DNA of 64,000 nucleotides, taken from NCBI GenBank assembly GCA_026706815.1, contig JAPOYA010000059.1, positions 62,001-126,000 on the forward strand, given 5' to 3'. Both the position numbers and the translations under genes were made by a program. Positions 17,807-27,303 of this stretch are shown here, piece by piece. Positions within the stretch are counted from its first letter, which is position 1, and every line of letters starts with the position of its first letter. Below the pieces are notes generated by a model, which saw only the letters and a program-made list of their open reading frames with translations, was not told the DNA's origin and made no database searches. This DNA is from Acidimicrobiaceae bacterium. Lineage in GTDB: Bacteria; Actinomycetota; Acidimicrobiia; Acidimicrobiales; Aldehydirespiratoraceae.

Positions 17807-18817
17807 ATGGCCGGCGCCGCGAGTGTCCTCGACATCGACGGTGTCGAGGTCCGCGTGACCAGCGCTGACAAGGTGTTCTTTCCCAAGCGAGGCGAGACGA
17901 AACTAGACCTTGTCGAGTACTACCTGGCGCTCAAAGAGCCTGTCATGCGGGCGATTGGAGGGCGTCCGCTGATGATGGAGCGTTACCCGAACGGCGCGCG
18001 CGGCAAGTCGTTCTTCCAGAAACGCGTGCCCGCCGGCGCACCCGACTGGTTGCAGACAACAGTGGTGAGCACACCCAACGGCACCACCTCCAATGCTCTG
18101 GTTGCCGTGGATCCTGCACACATCGTGTGGGGAGTCAACATGGGTTGTCTGGGTTTCCATGTTTGGCCCAGCCGGGTCGACCAACCGGCATACGCCGATG
18201 AGATGCGAATCGATCTCGACCCCTCGCCGGGCACTGGCTTCGACGAGGTTCGAGCGGCCGCGCTCGAAGTGAAGTCCGTGCTCGACGATCTGGGCATCAT
18301 CGCCTTTCCCAAGACGTCCGGCAGCAAGGGCCTCCACATCTGGATTCGCCTGCAACCCCGTTGGGACGGCTACGGAGTGCGCTACGCGGCGGTCGCCTTG
18401 GCCAGAGAGATGCAAAGGCGATGCCCCAAGCTGATCACCTGCGAGTGGTGGAAGGAGCAGAGGGGAAAACGAGTCTTCTTCGACTTCAACCAGAATGCTC
18501 CCCACAAGACGGTCTTCGGGGCCTACCAGGCTCGGCCCCGCGTCGGCGCGCAGGTGTCGACGCCGATCACCTGGGACGAGGTGTCCACCATTGACCCGGA
18601 AGGCTTGACCATCGCCACAGTCCCTGCTCTTGTCGAGCAGCGAGGTGATCCATGGGCGACCATCGACGATCAGCTTCAGTCGTTGACCGCGTTGCTGGAG
18701 TGGCACAAGAGGGATTGGGACTCAGGGCTGATGGACGCTCCCTGGCCGCCCGTCTACCCCAAACAACCCAACGAAGGGCCACGCGTCTCCCCGAGCCGCG
18801 CCAAACAGACCGACTAG
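17807..18817 (+). CDS. LigD-like DNA polymerase/primase domain protein
   Basis: Stand-alone archaeo-eukaryotic primase-type polymerase domain as found in bacterial NHEJ ligase D. Visible motifs are RIDLDPSPG (metal-binding acidic pair, about residues 133-141), KTSGSKGLHIWI (about 166-177) and RVFFDFNQNAPHKT, where Asp in FFDFN is the third metal ligand. No ligase, nuclease or Ku gene is adjacent. At 336 residues it is the usual length of free PolDom proteins of actinobacteria. Possible roles are gap filling or primer synthesis in end joining or excision repair. Confidence 0.9.
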   Translation: MAGAASVLDIDGVEVRVTSADKVFFPKRGETKLDLVEYYLALKEPVMRAIGGRPLMMERYPNGARGKSFFQKRVPAGAPDWLQTTVVSTPNGTTSNALVAVDPAHIVWGVNMGCLGFHVWPSRVDQPAYADEMRIDLDPSPGTGFDEVRAAALEVKSVLDDLGIIAFPKTSGSKGLHIWIRLQPRWDGYGVRYAAVALAREMQRRCPKLITCEWWKEQRGKRVFFDFNQNAPHKTVFGAYQARPRVGAQVSTPITWDEVSTIDPEGLTIATVPALVEQRGDPWATIDDQLQSLTALLEWHKRDWDSGLMDAPWPPVYPKQPNEGPRVSPSRAKQTD

Positions 18818-18837
18818 CTCGGCTGGCCGCTCGTCTC

Positions 18838-19368
18838 TTATGCGTCGAGGACGCGGTGACGAGCGTCTTCGGGGCTCACCACAGGCTTCTCGGTCGACCA
18901 AGGGAAGTTGATCCACTGGTCGGTGCGCTTCCAGACGTAGTCGCATTTGACCAGCGAGTGCGACTTTTCATACAGCACTGCGGCCCGCACTTCAGCGACT
19001 CGTTCTTGGCAGTAGTCGTATACGAGCTTCAGGGTGTGGCCGGTATCGGCTACATCGTCTGCGATGAGAACCTTGACCTCTTCCATGTCGACGAGGTCGA
19101 CGTAGGGAGGAAGCACCACCGGAACCGGCAGGCGTTCGTCGACCCCTGTGTAGTACTCGCAGTTCATGACATAGATGTTCTTGATGGAAAGGGCGTAACC
19201 GAGCGAACTGGCCACGAACAGGCCGCCCCGGGCGATCGCCAGAATCATCTCCGGACGGTAACCGTCGTCAGCGACTTTGACCGCCAGTTCCCGCGCTCCG
19301 CGCCCGTAGTCGGCCCAATCGAGAACTTCGACCTGCGGTTTCGCCTGTTCGACAGATTCGTTGATCAT
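18838..19368 (-). CDS. Phosphoribosyltransferase
   Basis: Type I PRTase fold: the PRPP-binding loop is VLIADDVADTGHTLKLV (about residues 97-113), with MILAIARGGLFVASSL ahead of it. The 176-residue size and the hood region (WADYGRGARELAVKV) fit xanthine/hypoxanthine-type PRTases of actinobacteria; the exact base cannot be read. It is convergent with the LigD-like gene and follows the sulfite-oxidase-like gene on the same strand. Confidence 0.82.
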   Translation of the reverse strand: MINESVEQAKPQVEVLDWADYGRGARELAVKVADDGYRPEMILAIARGGLFVASSLGYALSIKNIYVMNCEYYTGVDERLPVPVVLPPYVDLVDMEEVKVLIADDVADTGHTLKLVYDYCQERVAEVRAAVLYEKSHSLVKCDYVWKRTDQWINFPWSTEKPVVSPEDARHRVLDA

Positions 19369-19419
19369 CGAGAGTCCCCCGTAATTCGCCCCGGTTGCAG
19401 GTACGCCTGCGCCCGCACA

Positions 19420-21123
19420 CTATATGACCGAGACGGTCACCTGATGCCAACCCTCGGCGCCGTCCGGGGCGACGGACTTCGGCCCTCTCGGCTGGACTGC
19501 GTCCGCGCCGTCCACCGCTCGAACTTTGATCCTGTGCCGTCCCGGGGTTGCGTTCCAGACAGTTCGCCATTGAGCCCAGGTCTCGTCGTTGCCCGGCACG
19601 GCGAGGTCGCACTGCCACCAAGGGCCGTCATCGACAGAAACCTCGACTGCGTGGATGCCGCGAGGCGGTGACCATGCCACCCCCGCCAAGATTGCTTCGC
19701 CCTCCGGAACCGAGGAGCCATCGCGGGGAACGTCGATTCGGGACATCGTCTTCATCGGACCGAGCTTCGCCCAACCCTTGTCGATCCAATAGCCGTCGAA
19801 ATCATCCCAACGAGTCAGTTCAATCTCGGTGACCCACTTGACCGCTGAAACGTAGCCGTAGATGCCCGCAACGATGAGTCTGGCGGGAAAACCGTGCGAG
19901 ATCGGCAGCGGCTCCCCGTTCATTCCCACAGCCAGTAGAGCGGTACGGCCGTCATAGAGGCGGTCGGTCGGGAATCCGGCGGTCCAATCGTCGATCGATT
20001 TGCCGACGAACTGATCGGCGCCGGGTTGCACTTGAGCCCGCTCCAACAGCGTTGTGAGGGGAACGCCCAGCCATTCGGCGTTGCCGACAAGCGGTCCGCC
20101 CACCGGGTTGGACACACACGAAAGGGTCAGTTCGTGCTCCTCCAAGGGCATGGCGAGCAATTCTTCCCAGGTGAGGGTATAGGGGTTGTCGACCATGCCC
20201 TTGATTCTCAGCGACCAGTCTTCGGGGGCGAGATGAGGAGGCGAGAGGGCCGTGTCGATTATGTAGAACGAGTCGTTGGGGGTGATATAGGAGGAGATCC
20301 CGTCGATGTCTGTGATCGCCTCGGTTGTGGCGGTTGCCCCTTCAGGGGCAGCGACGGTGGTGGTCGGGGGAGTGGTGCTACTCGTCGTGGTTGTGACATC
20401 GCTGAACGTGATGTTCTCGCGCGCGGTTTCTGCGGCTGATTTGGGGGTTATAGCTCGCGAGAGCGCGAATCCGCCGACCGCGACCGCACCCGCACCGGCG
20501 GACCAGCCCAGGAATGCCCGCCGACTCGTGGGGGGATCGAGGGGATCCGCCAGAGGCCCCGCAGTTCTCAGTCCTTCGTGGGGGTCTCTGATCCTGTTCA
20601 GCAGGAACAGGAGGGTGGCGATGCCCAGACCGGCAGCCACGAGAGACCAGAGCCAACTCTGCAGAGCGGGCGAGCTGGGATTGCGCGCCGTCGTGAAGCC
20701 TCCCAGGATTCCGAAGGCAGCGAAACCCATGACTCCGATCTTGCGGGAGATCCGAAGTGAGGCGTTTCCCAGAGCGGCAGCGGCCAGTAGGGCGACGATG
20801 GTGATACCGGGCAACAGAGATGCTTTTCCAGTGGACCCGAGGTTCTCGATACTCTCCTCGGCTGCCCACCCGGGCGTGATGTCGAGTATCCACTCGCCCA
20901 TGCCCAGAACAAGCCCCGGGATGGTCTCACTCAGTGCTTCTACGAACTGCCCGAACATCAACGCGACCCCACCGGCGGCGGCGCCTGCCAGTGCTCCCTG
21001 CCACCAGAGCCGACTTGACCCGGGGCGGTGCGGGGCTTCCGCTTCGGAACTGCTGTCGTTTGCCGGATTGTCCGCGGTCGAATCGTCGTCGGGCTTGTCG
21101 TTGTCGTGCTGTGAGGTGTTCAC
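19420..21123 (-). CDS. Membrane-anchored sulfite-oxidase-like molybdopterin enzyme
   Basis: The N-terminal 200 residues hold four or five membrane helices (GALAGAAAGGVALMFGQFVEAL, ITIVALLAAAALG, IGVMGFAAFGILGGF, WLWSLVAAGLGIATLLFLL, GAGAVAVGGFAL). A Thr/Ser/Pro-rich linker follows, then an oxidoreductase molybdopterin-binding domain with the likely Mo-ligand Cys in LTLSCVSNPVGGPLVGNAEW. A C-terminal Ig-like Mo-co dimerisation domain ends the protein (SRIDVPRDGSSVPEGEAILAGVAW onwards). 567 residues, GTG start. The catalytic domain should face outside the cell. Substrate unknown (sulfite or another oxyanion/sulfoxide). Confidence 0.88.
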   Translation of the reverse strand: MNTSQHDNDKPDDDSTADNPANDSSSEAEAPHRPGSSRLWWQGALAGAAAGGVALMFGQFVEALSETIPGLVLGMGEWILDITPGWAAEESIENLGSTGKASLLPGITIVALLAAAALGNASLRISRKIGVMGFAAFGILGGFTTARNPSSPALQSWLWSLVAAGLGIATLLFLLNRIRDPHEGLRTAGPLADPLDPPTSRRAFLGWSAGAGAVAVGGFALSRAITPKSAAETARENITFSDVTTTTSSTTPPTTTVAAPEGATATTEAITDIDGISSYITPNDSFYIIDTALSPPHLAPEDWSLRIKGMVDNPYTLTWEELLAMPLEEHELTLSCVSNPVGGPLVGNAEWLGVPLTTLLERAQVQPGADQFVGKSIDDWTAGFPTDRLYDGRTALLAVGMNGEPLPISHGFPARLIVAGIYGYVSAVKWVTEIELTRWDDFDGYWIDKGWAKLGPMKTMSRIDVPRDGSSVPEGEAILAGVAWSPPRGIHAVEVSVDDGPWWQCDLAVPGNDETWAQWRTVWNATPGRHRIKVRAVDGADAVQPRGPKSVAPDGAEGWHQVTVSVI

Positions 21124-21231
21124 AGGAGTCCTCCGTCGGAGTTCATGCCTCAGTTCTAACTCCCGAACTCGTCGAATAGTCCCCGAACCGGGCTATATAT
21201 TCTTACCGCGGCCGAAGAGTTTCGAGTTGTT

Positions 21232-22269
21232 GTGGATGTTGGCACTCGCCGCGGCGAGAATATCTGGACTTTGACGAACGAACTCGGCCCTTGGGGGCTC
21301 TGTGCGCGGGCGCCCGCAGGCGCCGGCAGCGGCACGGCAGCCTTGGGACGCGTGGTCCGTGTCGATCGCGGTGAGTGTGATGTGGTGACCGAGGCCGGAA
21401 TCGTGCGGGTGCTGTCGGATTCGATTCGCGCTCAAGACGAAACCGCGCCCGTGACCGGCGATTGGGTAGAGATCGAAGAACAGGAAGGACTCGGTACGGT
21501 TGTCAGCGCGATCCTCGAACGTTCGACGAGCGTGAGCCGGCGGGATCCGGCGCAACGTGACCTTGAACAGATCCTGGCGACCAACGTTGAGTCGGCGGGT
21601 GTGGTTCATGGACTGGATCGCCCGCTTCCGCCTGGTCGTCTCGAACGACTGCTGGTCGTTGCCATGAACGGCGGCGCAGCGCCTCTGGTGATTCTGACCA
21701 AGGCTGACACAGCTGCTGCTGGTGACGAGTGTGAGGCGATTGTCCGTTCCGTGTGCCGCGATATTCCAGTTGTGACAACCAGCATCGTCGACGGGACAGG
21801 ATTGGACGAACTGCTCGGCCACGTGGGCGCGGGTCGCACGCTGGCGTTGATCGGAGCCAGCGGGGTTGGAAAGTCGGCGCTGGTGAATGCCCTGGCCGGA
21901 GAGGAGCGCCTTGAGGTGGGTTCCGTGCGCAACGTCGACGCCAAGGGCCGGCATACCACGACCGCACGGGAACTTGTGCTGCTGCCCGATGATGCCGGTC
22001 TTGTGCTCGACACGCCTGGTATCCGTTCTGTGGGTCTTTGGGAGGCCGAGCACGCCCTGGATCTAGTTTTCGGCGATCTTGAAGAGCTGTCCGCCGGCTG
22101 TCGGTTCCATGATTGTGTACACGTGGCCGAGCCTGGTTGTGCCATTACCGCCGCCGTTGCCGACGGCACGCTCGACGCCAAGCGGGTTGAGCGTTATGTC
22201 GCTCTGGTTGCCGAGTTGGCGGCCCAGCGCGAACGAGAACACGAACGCTCCTTTCGCCCGCGCCGATAG
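21232..22269 (+). CDS. rsgA: Ribosome small subunit-dependent GTPase A
   Basis: Circularly permuted GTPase that assists late 30S maturation. An N-terminal OB-fold (GRVVRVDRGECDVVTEAG) comes before the G domain, with G4-like LTKADT, G1 GASGVGKSALVNALAG, G2/G3 KGRHTTT and LDTPGIRS in permuted order. The C-terminal zinc site is CRFHDCVHVAEPGC. G4 reads TKAD in place of the usual NKxD. The GTG start is the best available, giving 345 residues, but a start a few codons later cannot be excluded. It is convergent with the first acyl-CoA ligase gene. Confidence 0.92.
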   Translation: MDVGTRRGENIWTLTNELGPWGLCARAPAGAGSGTAALGRVVRVDRGECDVVTEAGIVRVLSDSIRAQDETAPVTGDWVEIEEQEGLGTVVSAILERSTSVSRRDPAQRDLEQILATNVESAGVVHGLDRPLPPGRLERLLVVAMNGGAAPLVILTKADTAAAGDECEAIVRSVCRDIPVVTTSIVDGTGLDELLGHVGAGRTLALIGASGVGKSALVNALAGEERLEVGSVRNVDAKGRHTTTARELVLLPDDAGLVLDTPGIRSVGLWEAEHALDLVFGDLEELSAGCRFHDCVHVAEPGCAITAAVADGTLDAKRVERYVALVAELAAQREREHERSFRPRR

Positions 22270-22328
22270 CCCCTGGCACTTCTGGGGCCGGTTTGTTCGC
22301 ATCAAGCGCCGAGGCCGCGGTTCCCTCG

Positions 22329-23816
22329 CTAGAGTTCGGCCAGGGCTCGGCGGTCGATTTTGTCGCCTGCGTTCCGGGGCAGGCGGGCGACGATCCGGAT
22401 GTCTTCGGGAAGCTTGTAAGGGGCGAGGCCAGCCGTTCCGAAGTCGCGCAAGTCCTCGAGGGTGGGAGGCTCATGGCCCTCGGACACAACGATCACAGCC
22501 ACACCGACCTCGCCCATGATCTCATCGGGTCTGCTGACGACCGCGATCTCGGCAATTGCAGGGTGGTTGCCGAGAACTGACTCGACTTCCATCGGATAGA
22601 CGTTGTAACCGCCGCGAATGAACATCTCCTTGACGCGCCCAGCGAGCCGGTAACAACCAGAGGAGTCCGAACGGGCAAGATCCCCGGTCCGAAGCCAGCC
22701 ATCGACCAGAGCCTCTGAGGTCGCTTCCGGGTCGTTCCAGTAGCCCGCCATGATGCAGTCTGAGCGCAGCCACAGTTCGCCGATCTCTCCTTGTGCGACA
22801 GGTTCTCCGGCTTCGGCCCGTATCGCCGCTTCGACCCCGGGCCGGGGTCTTCCGATGGTGTTGAGCGCCTCTTCGTCGTCGGCGCCCAAATCCGTTCCGA
22901 GGCCTATCCCGCCGCTTTCGGTCGACGAGTAGCGGATCGAATAGGGCGCGTCGAATCGTTCTCGGGCTTCGCGCACCAGTGCCGGCGGAGATGCGGCGCC
23001 GCCTGCAACGATCGCTTGCACGGCGGAGAAATCCAGTTCGTCGATCTGCGGGTGCGCCAGCATGAGCGCTATCTGCGGTGCTACACCGGTCACTGTCGGC
23101 ATTCGGTGTTGCGCGATCAGTTCCAGTACGGGTCCGGCCGACCAGCGTTTCAATAGATGGGTGGTCCTGCCGCTGGCCAACAGCCATGGCAGCTTGGTCA
23201 TGAAACCGACATGGGCGAACTGGGTGGGGCTGATGCCGTGCCCGCCACCGCCCCAAGCTCCTCCAGTGTCGAGCTCGAGGATTCGCTCCAGTTGGCGGTT
23301 GCCGTACCAGGCGCCCTTCGGCAGACCAGTGGAACCGCTGGTGAAGCACACGCACACGGGTCGGTCCGGATCTTCGGCTAGAGGCGCAGGTGGGCGGGCA
23401 TCGGCGATTCTGAACTCTCCTGCCACGGTTTCGGCGCTGGTGCCCGGAACGAGGGTTTCGCCGGCGAAGCGGTCGACGTCGACCCTGCCTAACAGCTGGT
23501 CGCCGACAATGGCCAGTTTCGGGTCGAGGACTTCCAGGCAGGCATTGATCTCCCGGGCGGTGAGCCTCGGGTTGACGCCCGAGGTGACTGCGCCGAGCCG
23601 GGCGAGGGCCAGGAACAGAACCACGTAGTCGATGGTCGATTCGAGTACTAGGGCGACTGCGTCCTGCTCACCGATATCACGGGCCGCGAGCCCGGCTGCG
23701 GCCTCATCGGCGGCCTGATCGAGCTCCGCATAGGTGATCCCCCAACCCTGATGCGTGAGGTATGCCATGGCGTCGGCGAAGTCCTCAGCCACTCGACGCG
23801 CAATCCTGGTAAGCAC
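22329..23816 (-). CDS. AMP-dependent acyl-CoA ligase (first)
   Basis: Adenylate-forming synthetase of the ANL superfamily. The P-loop FTSGSTGLPKGAWYG, the A5-like YSSTESGGIG, the A7/A8 region WLRTGDLARSD...GRVKEMFIRGGYNVYPMEVE and the catalytic lysine in NAGDKIDRR are all present. The frame stays open upstream, but I place the start at GTG giving VLTRIARRVAEDFADAM; an ATG 16 codons further in is also possible. It is divergent from the hydrolase fragment, 59 bases away. The likely substrate is a fatty or aromatic acid; which one is not readable. Confidence 0.88.
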   Translation of the reverse strand: MLTRIARRVAEDFADAMAYLTHQGWGITYAELDQAADEAAAGLAARDIGEQDAVALVLESTIDYVVLFLALARLGAVTSGVNPRLTAREINACLEVLDPKLAIVGDQLLGRVDVDRFAGETLVPGTSAETVAGEFRIADARPPAPLAEDPDRPVCVCFTSGSTGLPKGAWYGNRQLERILELDTGGAWGGGGHGISPTQFAHVGFMTKLPWLLASGRTTHLLKRWSAGPVLELIAQHRMPTVTGVAPQIALMLAHPQIDELDFSAVQAIVAGGAASPPALVREARERFDAPYSIRYSSTESGGIGLGTDLGADDEEALNTIGRPRPGVEAAIRAEAGEPVAQGEIGELWLRSDCIMAGYWNDPEATSEALVDGWLRTGDLARSDSSGCYRLAGRVKEMFIRGGYNVYPMEVESVLGNHPAIAEIAVVSRPDEIMGEVGVAVIVVSEGHEPPTLEDLRDFGTAGLAPYKLPEDIRIVARLPRNAGDKIDRRALAEL

Positions 23817-23875
23817 CCCAGAATCGTAGACCCGTGGACACACAGCAGCCGCAGCGACTGTAATGTGCGTGACCG

Positions 23876-24112
23876 ATGCCGGTGATTGATGTGGACTGTG
23901 TGCCGGTCGCTTGGCGCGAAGCGGGCCAAGGAGAGGTCTTGCTGTTCCTCCACGGACTCGGCCTGACCCGTACCAGTTGGGATTCACAGCTTGGAGATCT
24001 GTCGGATCGCTGGCGTTGCGTCGCCTGGGACATGCCTGGCTATGGGAAGTCGTCACCGGTCGAGCAGTTGTTGACCGTCGGCGCGCACAACGCGGTCATC
24101 GCTTTGTGGTGA
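23876..24112 (+). pseudogene. Truncated alpha/beta hydrolase (N-terminal fragment)
   Basis: The 78 residues match the start of an alpha/beta hydrolase: strand pair, oxyanion segment LLFLHGLGLTRTSWD and DRWRCVAWDMPGYGKSSP. The frame then stops. The nucleophile elbow (GxSxG), the acid and the His are all missing, and the next gene begins 33 bases later. A deletion is the simple explanation. A short functional peptide is unlikely but possible. Confidence 0.65.
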
Positions 24113-24145
24113 GCAGGACGCGAGTTCGGGAGAAGGAGCAAACCG

Positions 24146-25387
24146 ATGGGTACGCTGCGGATCATGGACGCTTGGAACGATCCTGCGCTCGACGCTTTCG
24201 CTGACGAGGTTCGCACTTGGATTGAAGAGCACTGCGTCGGCGAGTTCGCGACATGCCGAGGCCGAGGTTGGACTGGCCAAGAAGACGTCCCGGTCGAGGT
24301 TCAATGGGCCTGGGAGAAAGAGCTGGCAACGGGTGGCTGGCTGGGGATCGATTTCCCTGCATGGATCGGCGGACGCGGCTGTTCGCTCGCTGAGCAGGTG
24401 GTTTTTCACCGGACTTATGTTGAGTCGCGGGCGCCGGGGCGTTTGCCCAACATGGGTGTGACTCTGTTGGGCCCGACGTTGATGATGTTCGGCAGCGAGT
24501 CTCAGCAGCGCCGTTTCGTTCCCCGCATTCTCGCTGCGGAGGATTACTGGTGCCAGGGATATTCCGAACCCGACGCGGGTTCTGACTTGGCCAACGTCAA
24601 GACCCGGGCCGAATTGGCCGACGGCCTTTGGATCATCAACGGTCAGAAAGTCTGGACTTCGCTGGCGCAGTACGCCCAATGGATTTTTCTGGTGGCTCGC
24701 ACAGAGTCTGGTTCGCAACGCCATACGGGGCTGAGTTGCCTGCTGGTGCCGATGGACCAGCCCGGGATCGAGATTCGGCCGATCGTGCAGATCACCGGCG
24801 GTTCTGAGTTCAACGAAACATTCTTCTCTGACGCCCGCACCGAGGAGTCCTTGGTTGTGGGCGGTGCGGGCAACGGCTGGAAAGTAGCGATGGGGACTCT
24901 CGGTTTTGAGAGAGGGGCTTCCACGCTGGGGCAACAGGTCAGCTACCGCCAAGAGTTCGATGATCTTGTTGCTTTGGCAAAGGACAATGGACGGTTGGCT
25001 GATCCAGTTGTGCGCCACGAACTGACCCGCAGTTTCGTCGAGTTGGAGATTCTGCGCTTCAACCAGTTGCGCATGCTCACCGCTATGACGAGCGGCGGAG
25101 TGCCGGGCCCCGAAATGTCGATCGGCAAGCTCTACTGGGCGTCGTGGCACCGGCGCATGGGCGAGTTGGCGATGCTGGTTCGCGGTGCGAGTGCCATGGT
25201 CGGGTCGTCCGCTGCTCACAACGGCCATCGGAGTTTCGGTGGATATGAGCTTCCCGATTATGAGATCGACCGTGAGCAGCGCACGTTCTTGTACAGCCGC
25301 GCTCACACTGTTTACGGCGGTTCGAATCAGATCCAGCGCAACGTGATCGGCGAAAGGGTTCTCGGCCTGCCCCGTGAGCCCCGCTGA
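24146..25387 (+). CDS. Acyl-CoA dehydrogenase
   Basis: Flavoenzyme oxidising an acyl-CoA to the 2-enoyl-CoA. The FAD/substrate signature WCQGYSEPDAGSDLANVKT lies near residues 135-153 and the C-terminal YGGSNQIQRNVIGERVLGLPRE is typical. 413 residues is the normal length. A ribosome site (gaaggagc) stands properly before the ATG; an ATG seven codons later also exists. The gene follows the broken hydrolase. It sits among CoA ligases, so it probably acts in degradation of an organic acid; substrate unknown. Confidence 0.93.
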   Translation: MGTLRIMDAWNDPALDAFADEVRTWIEEHCVGEFATCRGRGWTGQEDVPVEVQWAWEKELATGGWLGIDFPAWIGGRGCSLAEQVVFHRTYVESRAPGRLPNMGVTLLGPTLMMFGSESQQRRFVPRILAAEDYWCQGYSEPDAGSDLANVKTRAELADGLWIINGQKVWTSLAQYAQWIFLVARTESGSQRHTGLSCLLVPMDQPGIEIRPIVQITGGSEFNETFFSDARTEESLVVGGAGNGWKVAMGTLGFERGASTLGQQVSYRQEFDDLVALAKDNGRLADPVVRHELTRSFVELEILRFNQLRMLTAMTSGGVPGPEMSIGKLYWASWHRRMGELAMLVRGASAMVGSSAAHNGHRSFGGYELPDYEIDREQRTFLYSRAHTVYGGSNQIQRNVIGERVLGLPREPR

Positions 25388-25474
25388 GCTGCAAAGCAGG
25401 GTTCAGTGTCAGTCGGCGCGGCTATGCTTGGCGTTGGCTTGACGGACCGGAACAGACCGAGACAAGGAGCAGCC

Positions 25475-26305
25475 ATGGGCAGGATTCGAAACACGTTTGA
25501 ACTCGCAAAACTCTCTTGGGGGGTGCTCAAGAGTGACCGTGAGTTGCTGACGCTTCCGGTCCTGTCGTTTCTTGTTTCGGCGGCGTTGTTGATTCCTCTG
25601 GTGTTCGTCGCTTTAGCGACGGCCAGCACCGGATCAGGTGGCAGCGAAGAAACGACTGCGAGTCCCGCCATGGCGATCGTGGCGATCGTTGCCGCCTTGG
25701 GTCTGAGCGTGATCAGCGTCTTCTTCAACGGTGCATTGGTCGCGGGAGCGCACGAGCGGCTCACCGGCGGTGATCCGACCGTTGGTTCCGCGATCCGCAA
25801 AGCCTTCAGCCGGATCGCGGGTTTGGTGCCCTGGGCGATCCTCACTGCCACCGTTGGCCTGATTCTGCGTGCCCTGCGCGATAGAGCGGGTTGGGCCGGT
25901 CAATTCGTGATCAACATGATCGGAATTGCTTGGGAATTGGCCACCTTCCTTGTTGTTCCAGCGATAATCATCGACGACAAAGGGGCCTGGGACGGTGTGA
26001 AGGCCTCGGGTTCGCTGCTCAAGTCCACCTGGGGCGAGAACCTCGCGGCCCGTGTAGGGTTCGGACTCTTGGGTTTCGTGGCAATTCTGCCGGTGATCCT
26101 CGTAGTAGCCGTCCTGGGTTCATTGGGCGGCGCCGGCCTCATCCTCGGCATCGTGGTCGGGGTTGCCTGGGTCGGACTCGTGGTAGTGGTGATGACCGCG
26201 CTCAACGCGGTGTTCCAGACAGCGCTCTATCTCTATGCAACCTCGGGGATGGCCCCGAGTGGTTTCGAGGGTTCCAGCATCGGCGAGAGCTTCAGCCGCC
26301 GCTAG
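25475..26305 (+). CDS. DUF6159-like multi-pass membrane protein
   Basis: A 276-residue membrane protein with about five or six hydrophobic segments (LTLPVLSFLVSAALLIPLVFVAL, AIVAIVAALGLSVISVFFNGALVAG, GLVPWAILTATVGLILRAL, WELATFLVVPAII, VGFGLLGFVAILPVILVVAVLG, LVVVVMTALNAVFQTALYLYAT). The N-terminus (RIRNTFELAKLSWGVLKSD) and the layout resemble the DUF6159 family; the function is unknown. I chose the ATG preceded by aaggagc six bases upstream. It shares a CTAG stop palindrome with the convergent crotonase gene. Confidence 0.7.
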   Translation: MGRIRNTFELAKLSWGVLKSDRELLTLPVLSFLVSAALLIPLVFVALATASTGSGGSEETTASPAMAIVAIVAALGLSVISVFFNGALVAGAHERLTGGDPTVGSAIRKAFSRIAGLVPWAILTATVGLILRALRDRAGWAGQFVINMIGIAWELATFLVVPAIIIDDKGAWDGVKASGSLLKSTWGENLAARVGFGLLGFVAILPVILVVAVLGSLGGAGLILGIVVGVAWVGLVVVVMTALNAVFQTALYLYATSGMAPSGFEGSSIGESFSRR

Positions 26306-27300
26306 ACGACGCGCTGGACGTCAGACGAGTCGTTCTCGGGTCTCTGGATCGAGTCGATCAGCCCCCAGTCCAACGCGGTATCGGCATCGATAGTGCTGTC
26401 TTGAAGCAACCAGGCGAGAGTGCGATGCCGCCCGATTCGCGCCGGGATACTCACGGTTCCGCCCACACCGGGCAGCAGACCCATTCTGGTTTCCGGCAGG
26501 CGGAACCGGGTGTCGGGATGCGCTTGGACCCGACCGCAGAAAGCCATGATCTCGACGCCGGCACCGATACAGGGTCCGTGTACTTGAGCCGTGACGCGGT
26601 CGGCGACTCGATGCAGACAGACCGCGATGTTGGCCGTGGAACGCAGCATGTGCGCGGTCGCCGGGTCGGCGACCGCGCCGAACTCGGCTGGGTCGCCACC
26701 CGCGCAGAACGCGGCCCCCCCCCCGCTCAGGCGGATCGGACGGGTCGGTCCGTGGGCGAGCGCGCCGAACGCGTCGATCAGCTCATCGCGCATTCGCGCA
26801 TCGATGAGGTTGCGCAGCCGGGGCCGGTCGAGGATCACATCAACCCGGTCGGCGTGTTCACTCATCCGCACGCGGGGATGGTCGTCGTTTCGCACACGGC
26901 GTCCTTGGCTTGCCGACCAGGACGCGAACTCGGCCCCTGACTGCAAGGTTGCATAGGCGAGCGACTCGACCAGCAGCGCGTCGTCGAAGCTTCGTCTGTC
27001 GCCGCCTCGCAACACCTGGGCGGCGGCGACTGCGGCTATGGGGTTGGCCAGCGCTCCCGCGATGATCGGATCTGGGTCGTCGCATCGGATGTCCCACGCG
27101 TAATCCGCATAGCTGCCCACGCCGACTGACACGACAGGCAGTCGCGATAGACGGCCGGCGATTTCGGCGCCGTCGTGGTCGCCGAGCTCGACTGCCACCA
27201 CCGGACTGCCGACGGCGACGCCGACCATCCTGTCGATGTCCGGCGACGCCACGGTGGCCCGGGCTCGCTCCCATGACCACAAGATGGCGTCCACGACCAA
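26302..27300 (-). CDS. Enoyl-CoA hydratase/isomerase family protein
   Basis: A C-terminal crotonase domain starts near residue 145: VILDRPRLRNLIDARM, the oxyanion hole GGGAAFCAGGDPAEFG and HGPCIGAGVEIMAFCGRV. The preceding 140 residues (SPVVAVELGDHDG... ANPIAAVAAAQVLRGG) look like a second, divergent crotonase-related or regulatory half. The start is TTG or the GTG two codons on. It is downstream of, and on the same strand as, the second acyl-CoA ligase with only a few bases between them. Hydratase or hydrolase activity cannot be decided by eye. Confidence 0.78.
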   Translation of the reverse strand: MVVDAILWSWERARATVASPDIDRMVGVAVGSPVVAVELGDHDGAEIAGRLSRLPVVSVGVGSYADYAWDIRCDDPDPIIAGALANPIAAVAAAQVLRGGDRRSFDDALLVESLAYATLQSGAEFASWSASQGRRVRNDDHPRVRMSEHADRVDVILDRPRLRNLIDARMRDELIDAFGALAHGPTRPIRLSGGGAAFCAGGDPAEFGAVADPATAHMLRSTANIAVCLHRVADRVTAQVHGPCIGAGVEIMAFCGRVQAHPDTRFRLPETRMGLLPGVGGTVSIPARIGRHRTLAWLLQDSTIDADTALDWGLIDSIQRPENDSSDVQRVV

Positions 27301-27303
27301 ACC

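Noticed and set aside
22269-22290. Intrinsic terminator after rsgA
   Set aside because: GCCCC/GGGGC pair only five bases with a long loop and no clean T-run.
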